From positions 1 to 64,000 of the forward strand of contig JACZWL010000006.1 in assembly GCA_022572185.1 (NCBI GenBank): a stretch of DNA of 64,000 nt. Direction: 5' to 3'. A program made the position numbers and the translations under genes. The first letter of the stretch is position 1. Every line of letters starts with the position of its first letter. This DNA comes from Pseudomonadota bacterium (GTDB lineage Bacteria > Pseudomonadota > Gammaproteobacteria > Steroidobacterales > Woeseiaceae). The notes below the pieces were generated by a model, which saw only the letters and a program-made list of their open reading frames with translations, searched no databases and was not told the origin of the DNA. Of the stretch, positions 35,157 to 43,763 are shown piece by piece.

Positions 35157-35842
35157 GTCGGCGATTCTTGCACTACCTGCCTCGCAAGGCACAAGTCTTC
35201 CCAAACCTTTCTTTTCTGAGAAGGACTACGCAACAGATAAGCAGGATGATACGTCACGACGAGCGGTACCTGACCGTTATTCAGGGTGTGGACCCGGCCC
35301 CGCAAGCGGCCCAGCGGCGAATCCGTGTGCAATAACTGCTGCGCCGCAATGCGACCAACGGCCAGGATCAGCCGGGGCCTGATCATCTCGATCTGACGCT
35401 CGAGATAGCCCCGACAGGCCGCCGCCTCGTCGGCCGCCGGGTCACGGTTGCTCGGCGGCCTGCATTTCAGGATGTTGGTAATAAACACGGTACTGCGATC
35501 GAGTTCCACGGCCCGCAGCATTTCATCCAGCAGTTTTCCGGCCCTGCCGACGAACGGTTCCCCACGGCGATCCTCCTCGGCCCCCGGCGCTTCGCCAATG
35601 ATCATCCAGTCCGCATCCCGATTTCCCACGCCGAAGACTGTCTGCGTACGGCACTGATGCAATGGGCAGCGCGTACAGCCGGCAACGCTTGCCTGCAGCT
35701 CGGTCCAGTCCGGCACCGGTTCGTCGGCAGTCACCGCGACCTCGACAAGGTCCGGCACCGATTGACCGGCTTGCTCACGCGGCACCCAGACGTCGATACC
35801 GAGCGCCTCCAGGTATTGCATCCTTTCACGCTCAGCCGGCAT
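35153..35842 (-). CDS. Family 4 uracil-DNA glycosylase with a psi-like N-terminal motif
   Basis: 229 residues from the ATG at 35842. The iron-sulfur uracil glycosylase core starts at [18 protein letters not shown], with the motif 1 [30 protein letters not shown] and the motif 2 HPAYLLR. It excises uracil from DNA for base excision repair. The N-terminal ~20 residues ([18 protein letters not shown]) resemble the chi-binding end of DNA polymerase III psi (LGI-x-x-W), and no holD gene is seen in the window; holC is. The stop overlaps the rimI start; the start overlaps the pssA remnant by 11 bp. Confidence 0.88.
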   Translation of the reverse strand: MPAERERMQYLEALGIDVWVPREQAGQSVPDLVEVAVTADEPVPDWTELQASVAGCTRCPLHQCRTQTVFGVGNRDADWMIIGEAPGAEEDRRGEPFVGRAGKLLDEMLRAVELDRSTVFITNILKCRPPSNRDPAADEAAACRGYLERQIEMIRPRLILAVGRIAAQQLLHTDSPLGRLRGRVHTLNNGQVPLVVTYHPAYLLRSPSQKRKVWEDLCLARQVVQESPT

Positions 35843-36235
35843 TACCCGTTCCGCCCGTTGACCGCAGCGCCTGCCTGCGCCATAGCCAGTAGATCGGGCC
35901 GGACGCCGCGTACGCCCCGAACAGGAGCAGCAAGACGACCAGCGGATCAAGAGCAATTAGTATGAAAATCAATACGATACCTACTAAATACGCAAACGGT
36001 ATGCGGCCTCCGAGCTTGACCTCTTTGCAGCTGTAGTAACAGAAACGGGACACCATGAGTATCCCCGCCGCGGCCGTGACGACGAATGCCAATGCAAGGC
36101 CGCCAAGTCCGGCCAGTTCCAGCTCACTGCCAAGCCAGACAAATGCCGCAACAGCGCGGCTGTCGTCAAGAGATTGGGCAACAGGAAGATGCCTCGTCGC
36201 CTGAATTTTTTCTCGACCGGAGTCATATGACCCAT
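35832..36235 (-). pseudogene. pssA: Phosphatidylserine synthase remnant with an internal deletion
   Basis: From ATG 36235 or 36226 the frame gives TPVEKKFRRRGIFLLPNLLTTAAL, the standard PssA N-terminus, for about 25 codons. Beyond ~36152 that frame turns into nonsense, while the next frame reads AAFVWLGSELELAGLGG and then VTAAAGILMVSRFCYYSCKEVKLGGRIPFAY, the standard PssA C-terminus, to the stop at 35832. The middle ~120-150 codons, which should hold the CDP-alcohol phosphotransferase motif DG-x2-AR-x8-G-x3-D-x3-D, are absent and the junction also shifts frame. It cannot make a working enzyme. An intact pssA should exist elsewhere. Confidence 0.85.
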
Positions 36236-36310
36236 TGTGACAAATGAGCAGCGCGGCTGCTTAGTGTGCCATTCCACTCATCGCTTTAACAAATGAGACA
36301 ACCATTGATT

Positions 36311-36940
36311 CTATGGGTGCGGGAGTTTTGCCAACACATCTGCGCCGGCCATTACTCGCTGACCGACCTTTACCAGCACACGGCTTGCAATGGGTAACTG
36401 CACTTCTGCGTACCGGGTCAGCCTGAGGTAAGCGCAGCGCTGACCCTGGCCCACACGTTCCCCGTAGCGCAGGAACGCCAGTGGCGCCAGACCGAAGCGA
36501 TGACCGCGAAATTGCAGCACAACGTCATCGCCCTCGTCGCTGCGTACCCAGAGACCGTATTTATCGCTGGTCACTATCCTTTCCAGCGGTTCACCATGCA
36601 GGTCCATGATCTTGCCTTCGATCGGACAGCGCGCGGTATAGGTTCCCAGGCTGTTGACACGAATGACAATCCTGTGCGATTCGCCGTCCACGATACCTTT
36701 GTCCGTCACACCGACATCGACTACCACGCCGTCTGCCGGGCTCACGACACCCAGGGGTATTGCCGGAATTTGCCGCCTCGGATCGCGAAAGATGAAAAAA
36801 AGATAGATAAACAGCGCGGCCGGTAACGCCGCAGTTACAGCGCCCCAGAAGTGCAAAACCACAGCAGTAAGTATCGCCGCTGCCAGCAGAAAGAGAATGC
36901 CTTCTTTGGCTATGAACGGAGTACGCCGACCTTCCAACAC
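36311..36940 (-). CDS. Phosphatidylserine decarboxylase homologue lacking the catalytic Gly-Ser
   Basis: 209 residues from a GTG start. Two N-terminal membrane segments (~14-45) and the family sequences [10 protein letters not shown] and [13 protein letters not shown] match short-type Psd. In active Psd the self-cleavage motif is (F)GS before RVD-x-x-LP; here the aligned stretch is [13 protein letters not shown], with TR in place of GS, so no pyruvoyl group can form. The usual catalytic His segment HVNR is TYTAR. The protein keeps the fold but cannot be a decarboxylase by the known mechanism. It lies upstream of the pssA remnant in the pssA-psd gene order. Confidence 0.75.
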   Translation of the reverse strand: MLEGRRTPFIAKEGILFLLAAAILTAVVLHFWGAVTAALPAALFIYLFFIFRDPRRQIPAIPLGVVSPADGVVVDVGVTDKGIVDGESHRIVIRVNSLGTYTARCPIEGKIMDLHGEPLERIVTSDKYGLWVRSDEGDDVVLQFRGHRFGLAPLAFLRYGERVGQGQRCAYLRLTRYAEVQLPIASRVLVKVGQRVMAGADVLAKLPHP

Positions 36941-36950
36941 CAGTCCCCTA

Positions 36951-36977
36951 TTGTCTCAAAATGTATTCGGCTAGAAT
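36951..36977 (+). promoter_or_regulatory. Likely proS promoter
   Basis: TTGTCT (36951-36956) and TAGAAT (36972-36977) separated by 15 bp, 33 bp before the proS ATG. The only sensible promoter in this short divergent region; spacing is short of the ideal 17. Confidence 0.4.
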
Positions 36978-37009
36978 GTGCGCGCCCCAGCCACTTAATC
37001 AGAATATAC

Positions 37010-38716
37010 ATGCGTTTCACGGAATTTGGACTTACTACCCTAAAAGAGACTCCAGCGGAAGCTGAGATTATCAGTCACCAGCTCATGCTGCGGGCCGGCC
37101 TCATCCGTCGCCTGGCATCCGGCCTGTTTACCTGGATGCCGCTCGGTCTCCGGGTCATGAGAAAAGTCGAAAAAGTCGTCCGCCGGGAAATGAACAGGGC
37201 CGGCGCGCTCGAAATGCTCATGCCAGCCGTGCAGCCCGCCGAATTATGGCGGGAATCGGGACGCTGGGACGAATACGGCCCGCTACTCCTGCGCATACGG
37301 GACCGGCATGACCGGGAGTATTGCTTCGGACCCACGCATGAGGAAGTCATCACCGACCTCGCCCGTCGTGAGCTCAAGAGTTACAAGCAGCTCCCGGTCA
37401 ACTTTTATCAAATCCAGACCAAGTTCCGTGACGAGATTCGGCCACGTTTCGGTGTGATGCGCGCGCGCGAATTCATCATGAAGGACGCCTATTCATTCGA
37501 TATCGACCAGGCCTCACTCGAAAAGTCGTATCAGAAAATGCATGCGGCTTATTCGGCAATCTTCGAAGGCCTGGGTTTGAAATTCCGGATCGTCGATGCC
37601 GACAGTGGTGAAATCGGCGGCAGCCGTTCACAGGAATTCCACGTGCTCGCTAATTCCGGAGAAGATGCAATCGCGTACTGCGACGAAGACGGTTACGCAT
37701 CGAACGTCGAAACCGCGGCGACTTTTCCATCTGACGAGAAAGCACCCGCAGCAACGCAAGAATTACAGAAAGTCGAAACACCGCAAATCAAAACCATTGA
37801 AGCATTGGCCGAGTTTCTTAAAGTGACACGCAAGCAGACCTTGAAAGTCCTCATTGTCGAAGGCGACGACGGACCTGTCGCGCTGGCATTGCGGGGCGAT
37901 CACGAATTGAATGCCCTCAAGGCTCAGAGTCTCGCCGGGGTCGCATCACCGATTCAAATGGCGGACGCCGGCACAATTCGCCAGGCGACAGGTTGCGATA
38001 CCGGCTTCGCCGGACCCATCGGTCTCGATATTCCAATCTATTTCGACCACGCAAGCCGGCAGATGTCAGACTTTGTCTGCGGTGCCAATGAAACTGATAT
38101 GCATTACACCGGTGTCAATTTCGGCCGTGATATCGATCTGCCGGAGACTGTTGACATTCGAAACGTCGTTGAAGGCGATCTCACACCGGGCGGCAAAGGC
38201 ACATTAAGCATTGCCCGCGGCATCGAGGTTGGTCATATTTTTCAACTGGGCACCAAGTACAGCGAGGCGATGGGTGCAACGGTGCAGGACAGCAGCGGCG
38301 CCGAGACAGCGATGGTGATGGGCTGCTACGGCATTGGCGTAACACGAATCGTCGCCGCCGCGATCGAGCAAAATCATGACGACAAGGGCATCATCTGGCC
38401 CGAACAGCTTGCCCCGTTTGACGTCGCTCTGGTGCCGATCAATATGCAGCGCTCCGAGCCTCTTCGCGAAGCGGCGGAGCAACTGTATGCGGAATTGCAG
38501 GACATGGGGCTGGAAGTCCTGTTTGACGACCGGGACGCCAGGCCTGGCGTCAAGTTTGCGGATGCCGAGTTGATTGGGATCCCGCACCGCGTCGTCATCA
38601 GCGAGCGGGGCCTTGAGTCAAATGAGCTCGAGTATCGGCACAGGCGGGACAGCGAGCCACGAATGTTGAAACGTGATGCTGCTCTCAAATTATTGCGTGA
38701 TTCGTCGATAAGCTAA
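37010..38716 (+). CDS. proS: Prolyl-tRNA synthetase
   Basis: 568 residues from ATG 37010 ([18 protein letters not shown]); the upstream frame to 36851 has no support. Class II motifs 1-3 are present: motif 2 [25 protein letters not shown], motif 3 [17 protein letters not shown]. The INS editing domain (~225-400) that clears Ala-tRNA lies between motifs 2 and 3, as in bacterial type ProRS. C-terminal anticodon domain [12 protein letters not shown] to the end. Length matches E. coli (572). Confidence 0.97.
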   Translation: MRFTEFGLTTLKETPAEAEIISHQLMLRAGLIRRLASGLFTWMPLGLRVMRKVEKVVRREMNRAGALEMLMPAVQPAELWRESGRWDEYGPLLLRIRDRHDREYCFGPTHEEVITDLARRELKSYKQLPVNFYQIQTKFRDEIRPRFGVMRAREFIMKDAYSFDIDQASLEKSYQKMHAAYSAIFEGLGLKFRIVDADSGEIGGSRSQEFHVLANSGEDAIAYCDEDGYASNVETAATFPSDEKAPAATQELQKVETPQIKTIEALAEFLKVTRKQTLKVLIVEGDDGPVALALRGDHELNALKAQSLAGVASPIQMADAGTIRQATGCDTGFAGPIGLDIPIYFDHASRQMSDFVCGANETDMHYTGVNFGRDIDLPETVDIRNVVEGDLTPGGKGTLSIARGIEVGHIFQLGTKYSEAMGATVQDSSGAETAMVMGCYGIGVTRIVAAAIEQNHDDKGIIWPEQLAPFDVALVPINMQRSEPLREAAEQLYAELQDMGLEVLFDDRDARPGVKFADAELIGIPHRVVISERGLESNELEYRHRRDSEPRMLKRDAALKLLRDSSIS

Positions 38717-38742
38717 TATATCGGTGCACAATCGGTAAAAAT

Positions 38743-39309
38743 ATGCGAATTGCTCAGATAATCTCGATTTTGCTTCTCGCTGTCATGACGAGCCTGGTCA
38801 CGGCAGAGGAGCAGCCCGACCCGCAACTCCGCGAGTTACTCCGCGCTGCGGCCAACGAGGCCGATAGTTTTCCCGACCGCTTCGATGCGCAGGTCTGGTT
38901 GAGCGATATGTCTGGCAGGCTTGCGAGGCAGGTAGAGGATCCCGAAGAACGAATCGCGATTCTGAAGCGCGTGCATCATGAGGCAACGCGCGTCGAGGTC
39001 GCACCCGAACTGGTCCTCGCCGTCATCGATGTCGAAAGCAACTTCGATCGCTACGCCATTTCCGTCGCCGGAGCTCGCGGACTGATGCAAGTCATGCCTT
39101 TCTGGCTCGATGAAATCGGCAGGCCGAATGACAACCTTATTCACATCGATACCAATCTCCGCTTCGGCTGCACGATCCTGAAGTATTATCTGGATATGGA
39201 AAATGGCGACTTGAAACGAGCGCTCGGTCGCTACAATGGCAGCCTCGGCAGGCGGCAGTATCCGAACAAGGTGCTCGATAAGCTCAGGAAAAAATGGTTC
39301 CGGGTTTAG
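38743..39309 (+). CDS. Lytic transglycosylase (SLT domain)
   Basis: 188 residues with a Sec signal (LLLAVMTSLVTA|EEQ). The SLT domain begins VAPELVLAVIDVESNFDRYAISVAGARGLMQVMPFW, with the catalytic Glu in DVESNFD and the GLMQVMP motif; HIDTNLRFGCTILKYYLD and ALGRYNGSLGRRQYP follow. It cleaves peptidoglycan to anhydromuropeptides in the periplasm. Family 1 short SLT type, soluble. Its TAG stop is the first base triplet of a half-palindrome related to one at the metG stop. Starts 26 bp after proS. Confidence 0.88.
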   Translation: MRIAQIISILLLAVMTSLVTAEEQPDPQLRELLRAAANEADSFPDRFDAQVWLSDMSGRLARQVEDPEERIAILKRVHHEATRVEVAPELVLAVIDVESNFDRYAISVAGARGLMQVMPFWLDEIGRPNDNLIHIDTNLRFGCTILKYYLDMENGDLKRALGRYNGSLGRRQYPNKVLDKLRKKWFRV

Positions 39310-39326
39310 CCTTGTTGGATCACTAG
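39307..39326. repeat. Half copy of the stop-codon palindrome
   Basis: TAGCCTTGTTGGATCACTAG begins on the slt stop codon. Its right part TTGTTGGATCACTA matches the right arm of the palindrome at 56661-56695 with one change (T for C); the left arm is missing. It separates two convergent genes (slt and acyP). Confidence 0.55.
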
Positions 39327-39607
39327 CCGATAGAAAAACGCTCGCCTGCCCGATATGCCACCGGCTCGGCATCGACGCCGGTAACAGACGCCATCCGGGG
39401 CCCGTTTTGCAACCAGGCTGCAAGTTTGTCGATGGCATCCACGTGGCCACAAGCAAGTACTTCGACAGTGCCGTCTGCCAGGTTTCTCACATAACCCGTG
39501 AGCGAAAGCTGAACTGCGACATCGCGCGTACTGGCGCGAAAGAAAACACCCTGGACTCGCCCGGTAATTAGAAACCGGCGGCAGGAAAGAGAGTCCGGAT
39601 CACTCAT
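39323..39607 (-). CDS. acyP: Acylphosphatase
   Basis: 94 residues. The active-site loop GRVQGVFFRASTRDVA (Arg binds phosphate) and the catalytic Asn in GYVRNLADGTVEV are intact. It hydrolyses acylphosphates such as carbamoyl and acetyl phosphate in the cytoplasm. Convergent with slt, and 15 bp after the DUF4398 lipoprotein gene on the same strand. Confidence 0.92.
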   Translation of the reverse strand: MSDPDSLSCRRFLITGRVQGVFFRASTRDVAVQLSLTGYVRNLADGTVEVLACGHVDAIDKLAAWLQNGPRMASVTGVDAEPVAYRAGERFSIG

Positions 39608-39622
39608 GTGAACTGCGACAGA

Positions 39623-39958
39623 CTAATCTTTGTCGCTGCTACCTTCGGAAACTTCAAGTGCTCTGCGCGCTTTTTCCTTGGCAAGCGTCGCATCCCGACG
39701 TGCGGAACCGTAGGCGCGTTCTGACAGACTCCTTTGTGCACTATCGAGAAACGCTTCGGCCGCGCGTAAGTCCTCGGCAGCAAGGTCTTCCGCACCCGCT
39801 TCTTTGGCGGCCGCGATAGCCTGCCGTGCATCGCTCATTTCCTGAACCGGCGGGCCGGCGCTACATGCAAAAAGCAGCATACAAAGCGCAACAATGATGC
39901 CGCGCCCAAGCCTGCCGGCTGTCCCGCCGGCTTTTTTAGTCGAATTTACTGTGCGCAC
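39623..39958 (-). CDS. DUF4398 lipoprotein
   Basis: 111 residues with a basic N-terminus and a lipobox LLFAC (Cys ~residue 32). The mature part is one long alpha-helical, Ala/Glu/Arg-rich coiled region (SDARQAIAAAKEAGAEDLAAEDLRAAEAFLDSAQRSL), the DUF4398 pattern seen in short periplasmic lipoproteins next to OmpA-like proteins. Function unknown. It is divergent from arsC. Confidence 0.75.
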   Translation of the reverse strand: MRTVNSTKKAGGTAGRLGRGIIVALCMLLFACSAGPPVQEMSDARQAIAAAKEAGAEDLAAEDLRAAEAFLDSAQRSLSERAYGSARRDATLAKEKARRALEVSEGSSDKD

Positions 39959-40077
39959 CCGGGAAACCTAACAAGCGGCAATGCTGTCAGTCAAGCAATC
40001 GCAGGGGGACTGACTGCCGATTCACTGCCTGATAGAGTGGCCCGGCAGTGATAGCGCTGAGGGCGCGGGAAATTACC

Positions 40078-40437
40078 ATGAGTCTAACTATTTATCACAA
40101 CCCACGCTGCTCTAAGTCCCGGAAAACACTGGAGATAATCCAGGACAATGGGATCGAGCCGAATATTATCGAGTATCTGAAGAATCCGCCCGACGCGGCA
40201 ACGACCGAGCATTTGGCGGCGCTGCTCGGACTCACGGTCGCCGGCCTGCTGCGCAAATCCGAGGCCGATTTCACCGAGGCCCGTGATCTGCCGTCGCTCG
40301 AAGATAATACCGCACTCGCCAGGTGGCTCAAGCAACACCCGAAAGTGCTGCAACGCCCGATCGTGGTGGACAATGATCGCGATCTCGCCGTGATAGGCCG
40401 CCCGCCGGAGAACGTGCTGGAGCTTCTGCAAGGATGA
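40078..40437 (+). CDS. arsC: Glutaredoxin-dependent arsenate reductase (ArsC family)
   Basis: 119 residues from ATG 40078. Catalytic Cys in YHNPRCSKSRKTL (~residue 11) and the arginines stabilising it (later RPIVV and residues around R60, R94) fit the ArsC/YfgD family. Reduces arsenate to arsenite with glutathione and glutaredoxin, or serves a related thiol function; no arsenite pump or arsR is nearby, so arsenic resistance is not proven. Overlaps wrbA by ATGA. Confidence 0.85.
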   Translation: MSLTIYHNPRCSKSRKTLEIIQDNGIEPNIIEYLKNPPDAATTEHLAALLGLTVAGLLRKSEADFTEARDLPSLEDNTALARWLKQHPKVLQRPIVVDNDRDLAVIGRPPENVLELLQG

Positions 40438-41039
40438 GCCGCGAGAAGATACAGGAAGTTCTCGTCCTCTACTACTCGCGCTATGGTGCTACCGAAGCGC
40501 TCGCGCGCGAAATCTGCCATGGCGTAGATTCGGTGGAAAACACGGCCGCACGTTTGCGGACAGTTCCGGCCATCTCCGCGGTCAGCGAGGCGGTTGAGGA
40601 TCCTGTCCCGGAGGACGGCCCGCCTTATGCAACCCGACTGGACCTGAAGGAATGTGCCGGTCTCGTGATGGGCAGCCCGACACGATTCGGCAACATGGCG
40701 GCGCCACTCAAGTATTTTCTCGACGGTACCGGAAGCGAGTGGATGAGCGGTACGTTGGCGGGCAAACCCGCCGGAATTTTTACGTCGACATCGACATTGC
40801 ACGGCGGACAGGAATCAACTTTGCTGACCATGGCAATTCCGCTTCTGCACCATGGCATGCTCATTGTCGGACTACCCTACACCGAAACTCTGCTGACACA
40901 GACAACAACCGGCGGCACCCCCTACGGTGCGAGCCACGTAAGCTGGAACAAGGCCCCGGACCCGTTAAGCAAAGAAGAAAAACAGCTTGCTCGGGCACTC
41001 GGTGAACGCGTCGCCAGAATCGCAAACCGGCTTGCGTAA
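40434..41039 (+). CDS. wrbA: NAD(P)H:quinone oxidoreductase WrbA
   Basis: 201 residues. Flavodoxin-like fold with FMN-binding YYSRYGATEALAREI, the MGSPTRFGNMAAPLKYFLDGT loop and FTSTSTLHGGQESTLLTM. Two-electron quinone reduction that avoids semiquinone stress. Starts on the arsC stop (ATGA). A MITE begins about 80 bp downstream and carries a rightward terminator that could end this transcript. Confidence 0.9.
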   Translation: MSREKIQEVLVLYYSRYGATEALAREICHGVDSVENTAARLRTVPAISAVSEAVEDPVPEDGPPYATRLDLKECAGLVMGSPTRFGNMAAPLKYFLDGTGSEWMSGTLAGKPAGIFTSTSTLHGGQESTLLTMAIPLLHHGMLIVGLPYTETLLTQTTTGGTPYGASHVSWNKAPDPLSKEEKQLARALGERVARIANRLA

Positions 41040-41117
41040 GCCGTTTGCCGACCGCTTTGCGGTCTCCGGCTGGTGGCAAGCACAGCTGTCGCAGGATCCC
41101 GCCTTGTCAGACCATTA

Positions 41118-41399
41118 GTACTCCGTCAAGGTGATATTGATGGATTCAGAGCCACCCAGATGATCCAGGACAAGGCGCAGTCCGCAGGGAATGGCATGTC
41201 CTTTACAAGGACTGCAACGCCGTATTGGATCATCTGGGTAGCTCCCTTCGGGCGAGCCGTGAAGCGGTCGTCCGCGGTGTTGCGCCTCTTGGCAAGGGCG
41301 CGCCATTACCGGCGAGGCGCGCCTGGCGGTTTTTTATGCCCTCTGGGTGCAACCGCTTCACGACTCGCTGAACCCATCAATATCACCTTGACGGAGTAC
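41118..41399 (+). mobile_element. 282 bp MITE, copy 1, in the 3' end of hda
   Basis: Terminal inverted repeats of about 28-30 bp start GTACTCCGTCAAGGTGATAT and end in its complement; TA flanks it at 41116-41117 and 41400-41401. Internal stems include ACCCAGATGATCC with GGATCATCTGGGT (~41153-41240). No ORF of transposase type, so it must have moved using an enzyme elsewhere; TA duplication suggests the IS630/Tc1 group. About 97% identical (8 differences) to copy 2, inverted. It has replaced the end of hda. Confidence 0.9.
41308..41335 (+). terminator. Rho-independent terminator inside MITE copy 1
   Basis: Hairpin of ACCGGCGAGGCGC with GCGCCTGGCGGT (small internal mismatch) followed directly by TTTTTT. 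It faces rightwards, in the wrbA direction and against hda. Predicted from sequence only. Confidence 0.65.
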
Positions 41400-42071
41400 T
41401 AGCACGGTCTTGACGAACGGAATCGTCAGGCGTCGCTGCGCTTTGAGTGATTCCAGATCGAGCCTGTCCAGGAGCGCGTAAAGACTTGCCATGTCCCGTT
41501 TACGCCGCGTCAAAAGATAGTTGGCTGTCTCAACAGGCAGATCGAGTCCCCGCATGCTCGCGCGAAGCTGCAGTGCCCTGACCCGATCTGAGTCGGCCAG
41601 TGGCTGAACATGAAATGGCGGCAGTCTCGTGAATCGGCTTTCAAGGTCCTTCAGTCCGAAACCACTCTCACGAGGTGACGCGCTGGCTGAAATAATCAGA
41701 ACGCCACCTGAATCCAGGACCTGATTACATAGCTCGAACAGCGAACGTTCCCATTCCGGCTCGCCGGCGATCGTATCGATATCGTCCAGGCAGATGAACT
41801 GCCGGGTCTCCAGGCCGTCAAGCACTTCAGGCCCGGCTTCCACGAACCGACCGAGCGGAAGATAGGCAGAACGATCGCCGGTACGATCGCAAACCGCTTG
41901 CAGAAGATGTGTTTTTCCGGTTGCAGGCGCACCCCAGATCCAGCACCCGGGGCCGTTGCCCGTGTCGCTGAGTTCGATCAGATAAGCAACAAGCGCGTCG
42001 TTGCCCGCAGGCCAGAAACTTTCAAATACGGCGTGATCCTGAAGTTGCAGTGGCAATGCCAGCTGGCTCAA
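41358..42071 (-). CDS. hda: DnaA regulatory inactivator Hda with MITE-altered C-terminus
   Basis: 237 residues. N-terminal SQLALPLQL is the sliding-clamp-binding motif (QLxLPL). AAA+ core: Walker A GAPATGKTH, Walker B ICLDDIDTIAG. Hda bound to the beta clamp drives hydrolysis of DnaA-ATP after initiation. From RRLTIPFVKTVL the frame enters the MITE and adds [13 protein letters not shown] before stop. Removing the MITE and one TA restores TVL-Met-Val-stop. The extra tail follows the last helix, so function may survive. Start overlaps the AI-2E permease stop (ATGA). Confidence 0.9.
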   Translation of the reverse strand: MSQLALPLQLQDHAVFESFWPAGNDALVAYLIELSDTGNGPGCWIWGAPATGKTHLLQAVCDRTGDRSAYLPLGRFVEAGPEVLDGLETRQFICLDDIDTIAGEPEWERSLFELCNQVLDSGGVLIISASASPRESGFGLKDLESRFTRLPPFHVQPLADSDRVRALQLRASMRGLDLPVETANYLLTRRKRDMASLYALLDRLDLESLKAQRRLTIPFVKTVLVLRQGDIDGFSES

Positions 42072-43147
42072 GGTGTGGGCTCTCCTGAGTTTTCTTCAAC
42101 AGCCGCCGCTGGATGTTCCGCCAGATACCGGTTGTAGGCAAACCTGACCAGCACCGAAAGGATCGCCGCCGCGGGGAGCGCAAGCAGGATACCGAAGAAG
42201 CCAAACAACTGCCCACCGGCGACAATCGAAAAAATCACGATTACAGGATGCAGGCCAATCCGGTCGCCGACAAGCTTTGGCGTCAGAAAAGAGCCTTCAA
42301 TCATTTGCGCAATCGTAAACGTGGCGACAACTCCGGCCAGCATCCACAGCGGACTCGGCTCCATCGCGACGGTCAGTGCGGCGAGACCTATACCGAAGAC
42401 AAAACCGAGATACGGGACGAAGCTGACCAGTCCGGCGACAACGCCGATTGCGATCGCAAACTGCAACCCGACAAGCGTCAGTCCGACAGAGTAGATGATG
42501 CTCAATGCGATCATGACCAATATCTGCCCGCGCAGAAATGCGCCCAGCGCATCATCGGTATCGCGCGCAAGCTTGAAAATGGTTTCACGCTGTGCGCTCG
42601 GGACCAGCGCGCCAAGTCGCTTCATGATCGAGTCCCAGTCCCGTAGCAGATAGAACGTAAGAATTGGAATCAAGAAAAGGCTCAATAAGGCCGCAACGAG
42701 TGCACCGCCCGACTTGGTCAGGCTCAAGAGTACTTTTGCCCCCCAGCTGCCCGCCATGTCGCTGTAACGGGACAGGAAAGCGCCAAGACCAATGTCGCTG
42801 CCGGGATCAATGCCAAGGAATTCACGTGCCCACGGCAGCCAGGTTCCTTCCGCCTGGACAATGATGCCGGGCAATGCCTGCATGAGCGCCGATACCTGCG
42901 TTTGTATCAATGGGACAACCAGTAGTATCAACAGTCCGAGGAACAGAAATGTCAGCAAAAAAACGGTGATAACGGCAATGGTGCGTGGCAGCCTGAGCCG
43001 TTGCAGGCGGTCCGCAAATGGATCACCGATATAGGCGAGGAGTCCCGCAGCGACGAATGGCGTGAGTACCGGTGCCAGCAGATACAAGAGCCACCCTGTC
43101 AGCGCAGCTGCGATGAGCCAGTTCGTTCGATTGTCGCTTCGTGCCAT
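42068..43147 (-). CDS. AI-2E/PerM-family permease
   Basis: 359 residues, two N-terminal hairpins then a polar stretch and a C-terminal group of helices with LGFVFGIGLAALTVA and the typical SFLTPKLVGDRIGLHPVIVIFSIVAGGQLFGFFGILLALPAAAI. This segment marks PerM/YdiK-like proteins adjacent to hda in many gammaproteobacteria. Substrate unknown. It is the second AI-2E-type gene in the window and is only distantly similar to the one at 5178. Stop overlaps the hda start. Confidence 0.85.
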   Translation of the reverse strand: MARSDNRTNWLIAAALTGWLLYLLAPVLTPFVAAGLLAYIGDPFADRLQRLRLPRTIAVITVFLLTFLFLGLLILLVVPLIQTQVSALMQALPGIIVQAEGTWLPWAREFLGIDPGSDIGLGAFLSRYSDMAGSWGAKVLLSLTKSGGALVAALLSLFLIPILTFYLLRDWDSIMKRLGALVPSAQRETIFKLARDTDDALGAFLRGQILVMIALSIIYSVGLTLVGLQFAIAIGVVAGLVSFVPYLGFVFGIGLAALTVAMEPSPLWMLAGVVATFTIAQMIEGSFLTPKLVGDRIGLHPVIVIFSIVAGGQLFGFFGILLALPAAAILSVLVRFAYNRYLAEHPAAAVEENSGEPTP

Positions 43148-43149
43148 TG

Positions 43150-43695
43150 TTATTCCTTACCGAGGATCCTGCCAGTCCAGGCCCAGACATAATCGATGCC
43201 GCTGATGACGACCGTCACGAGAACGGCGGCACCGAGAATTGTAATGCTGATCTGATCCGGCCAGCCAAACCCCGCACGGCTCAAGACGAACAGAACTAGA
43301 CTTAGCTCGAACGCAGTGTTGAGTTTGCTGATGCGGGTCGGATCTCCCTTAACCGGCCGCACAAGAAAATTATAGGCCATGGCGCCACCAAAGATAACAA
43401 GGTCACGCAATACGACGATGACGGGAAGCCACATGGGAAGGTGGCCGGTAATGCCTAAGGTCACGAATGTGCCTGCAATGAGCAGCTTGTCTGCAGTAGG
43501 ATCGAGTAAAGCACCGGCACGAGTATGCCAATTGAAGCGCTTCGCCAGATAGCCATCCACTCCATCCGAAAAGCCGGCAACGATAAACAGGATCAGGGCG
43601 ATGTCATGGCGGCCGTTCAGCATCAGCCAAAGAATCGGCGGAACGAGTCCGATGCGTAACAGGGAAATCGCGTTTGGCAGCCAGCTTAACGACAT
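43150..43695 (-). CDS. CDP-alcohol phosphatidyltransferase
   Basis: 181 residues, about four to five membrane helices. The active-site motif is intact: SDGVDGYLAKRFNWHTRAGALLDPTADK (DG-x2-DG.. Asp residues of the family). Size and sequence fit PgsA-type glycerophosphate or related synthases; the actual acceptor is not certain. It is minus strand, 2 bp from the AI-2E permease gene. It does not substitute for the broken pssA by sequence. Confidence 0.85.
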   Translation of the reverse strand: MSLSWLPNAISLLRIGLVPPILWLMLNGRHDIALILFIVAGFSDGVDGYLAKRFNWHTRAGALLDPTADKLLIAGTFVTLGITGHLPMWLPVIVVLRDLVIFGGAMAYNFLVRPVKGDPTRISKLNTAFELSLVLFVLSRAGFGWPDQISITILGAAVLVTVVISGIDYVWAWTGRILGKE

Positions 43696-43763
43696 ACTTT
43701 ATCCGTATTCAAATCATATCGTTGTCAGAAACTGCGGGCGGTCTTGTGCAATATTCGGGCTGA

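Noticed and set aside
41118-41399. attC-like integron cassette site
   Set aside because: Ends are perfect long TIRs with TA flanks and there is no core-site sequence or integrase, so a MITE fits better.
41073-41402. ORFs inside MITE copy 1 (and 48048-48335 in copy 2)
   Set aside because: No transposase or other motif; open frames arise from GC-rich hairpins and differ in content between strands.
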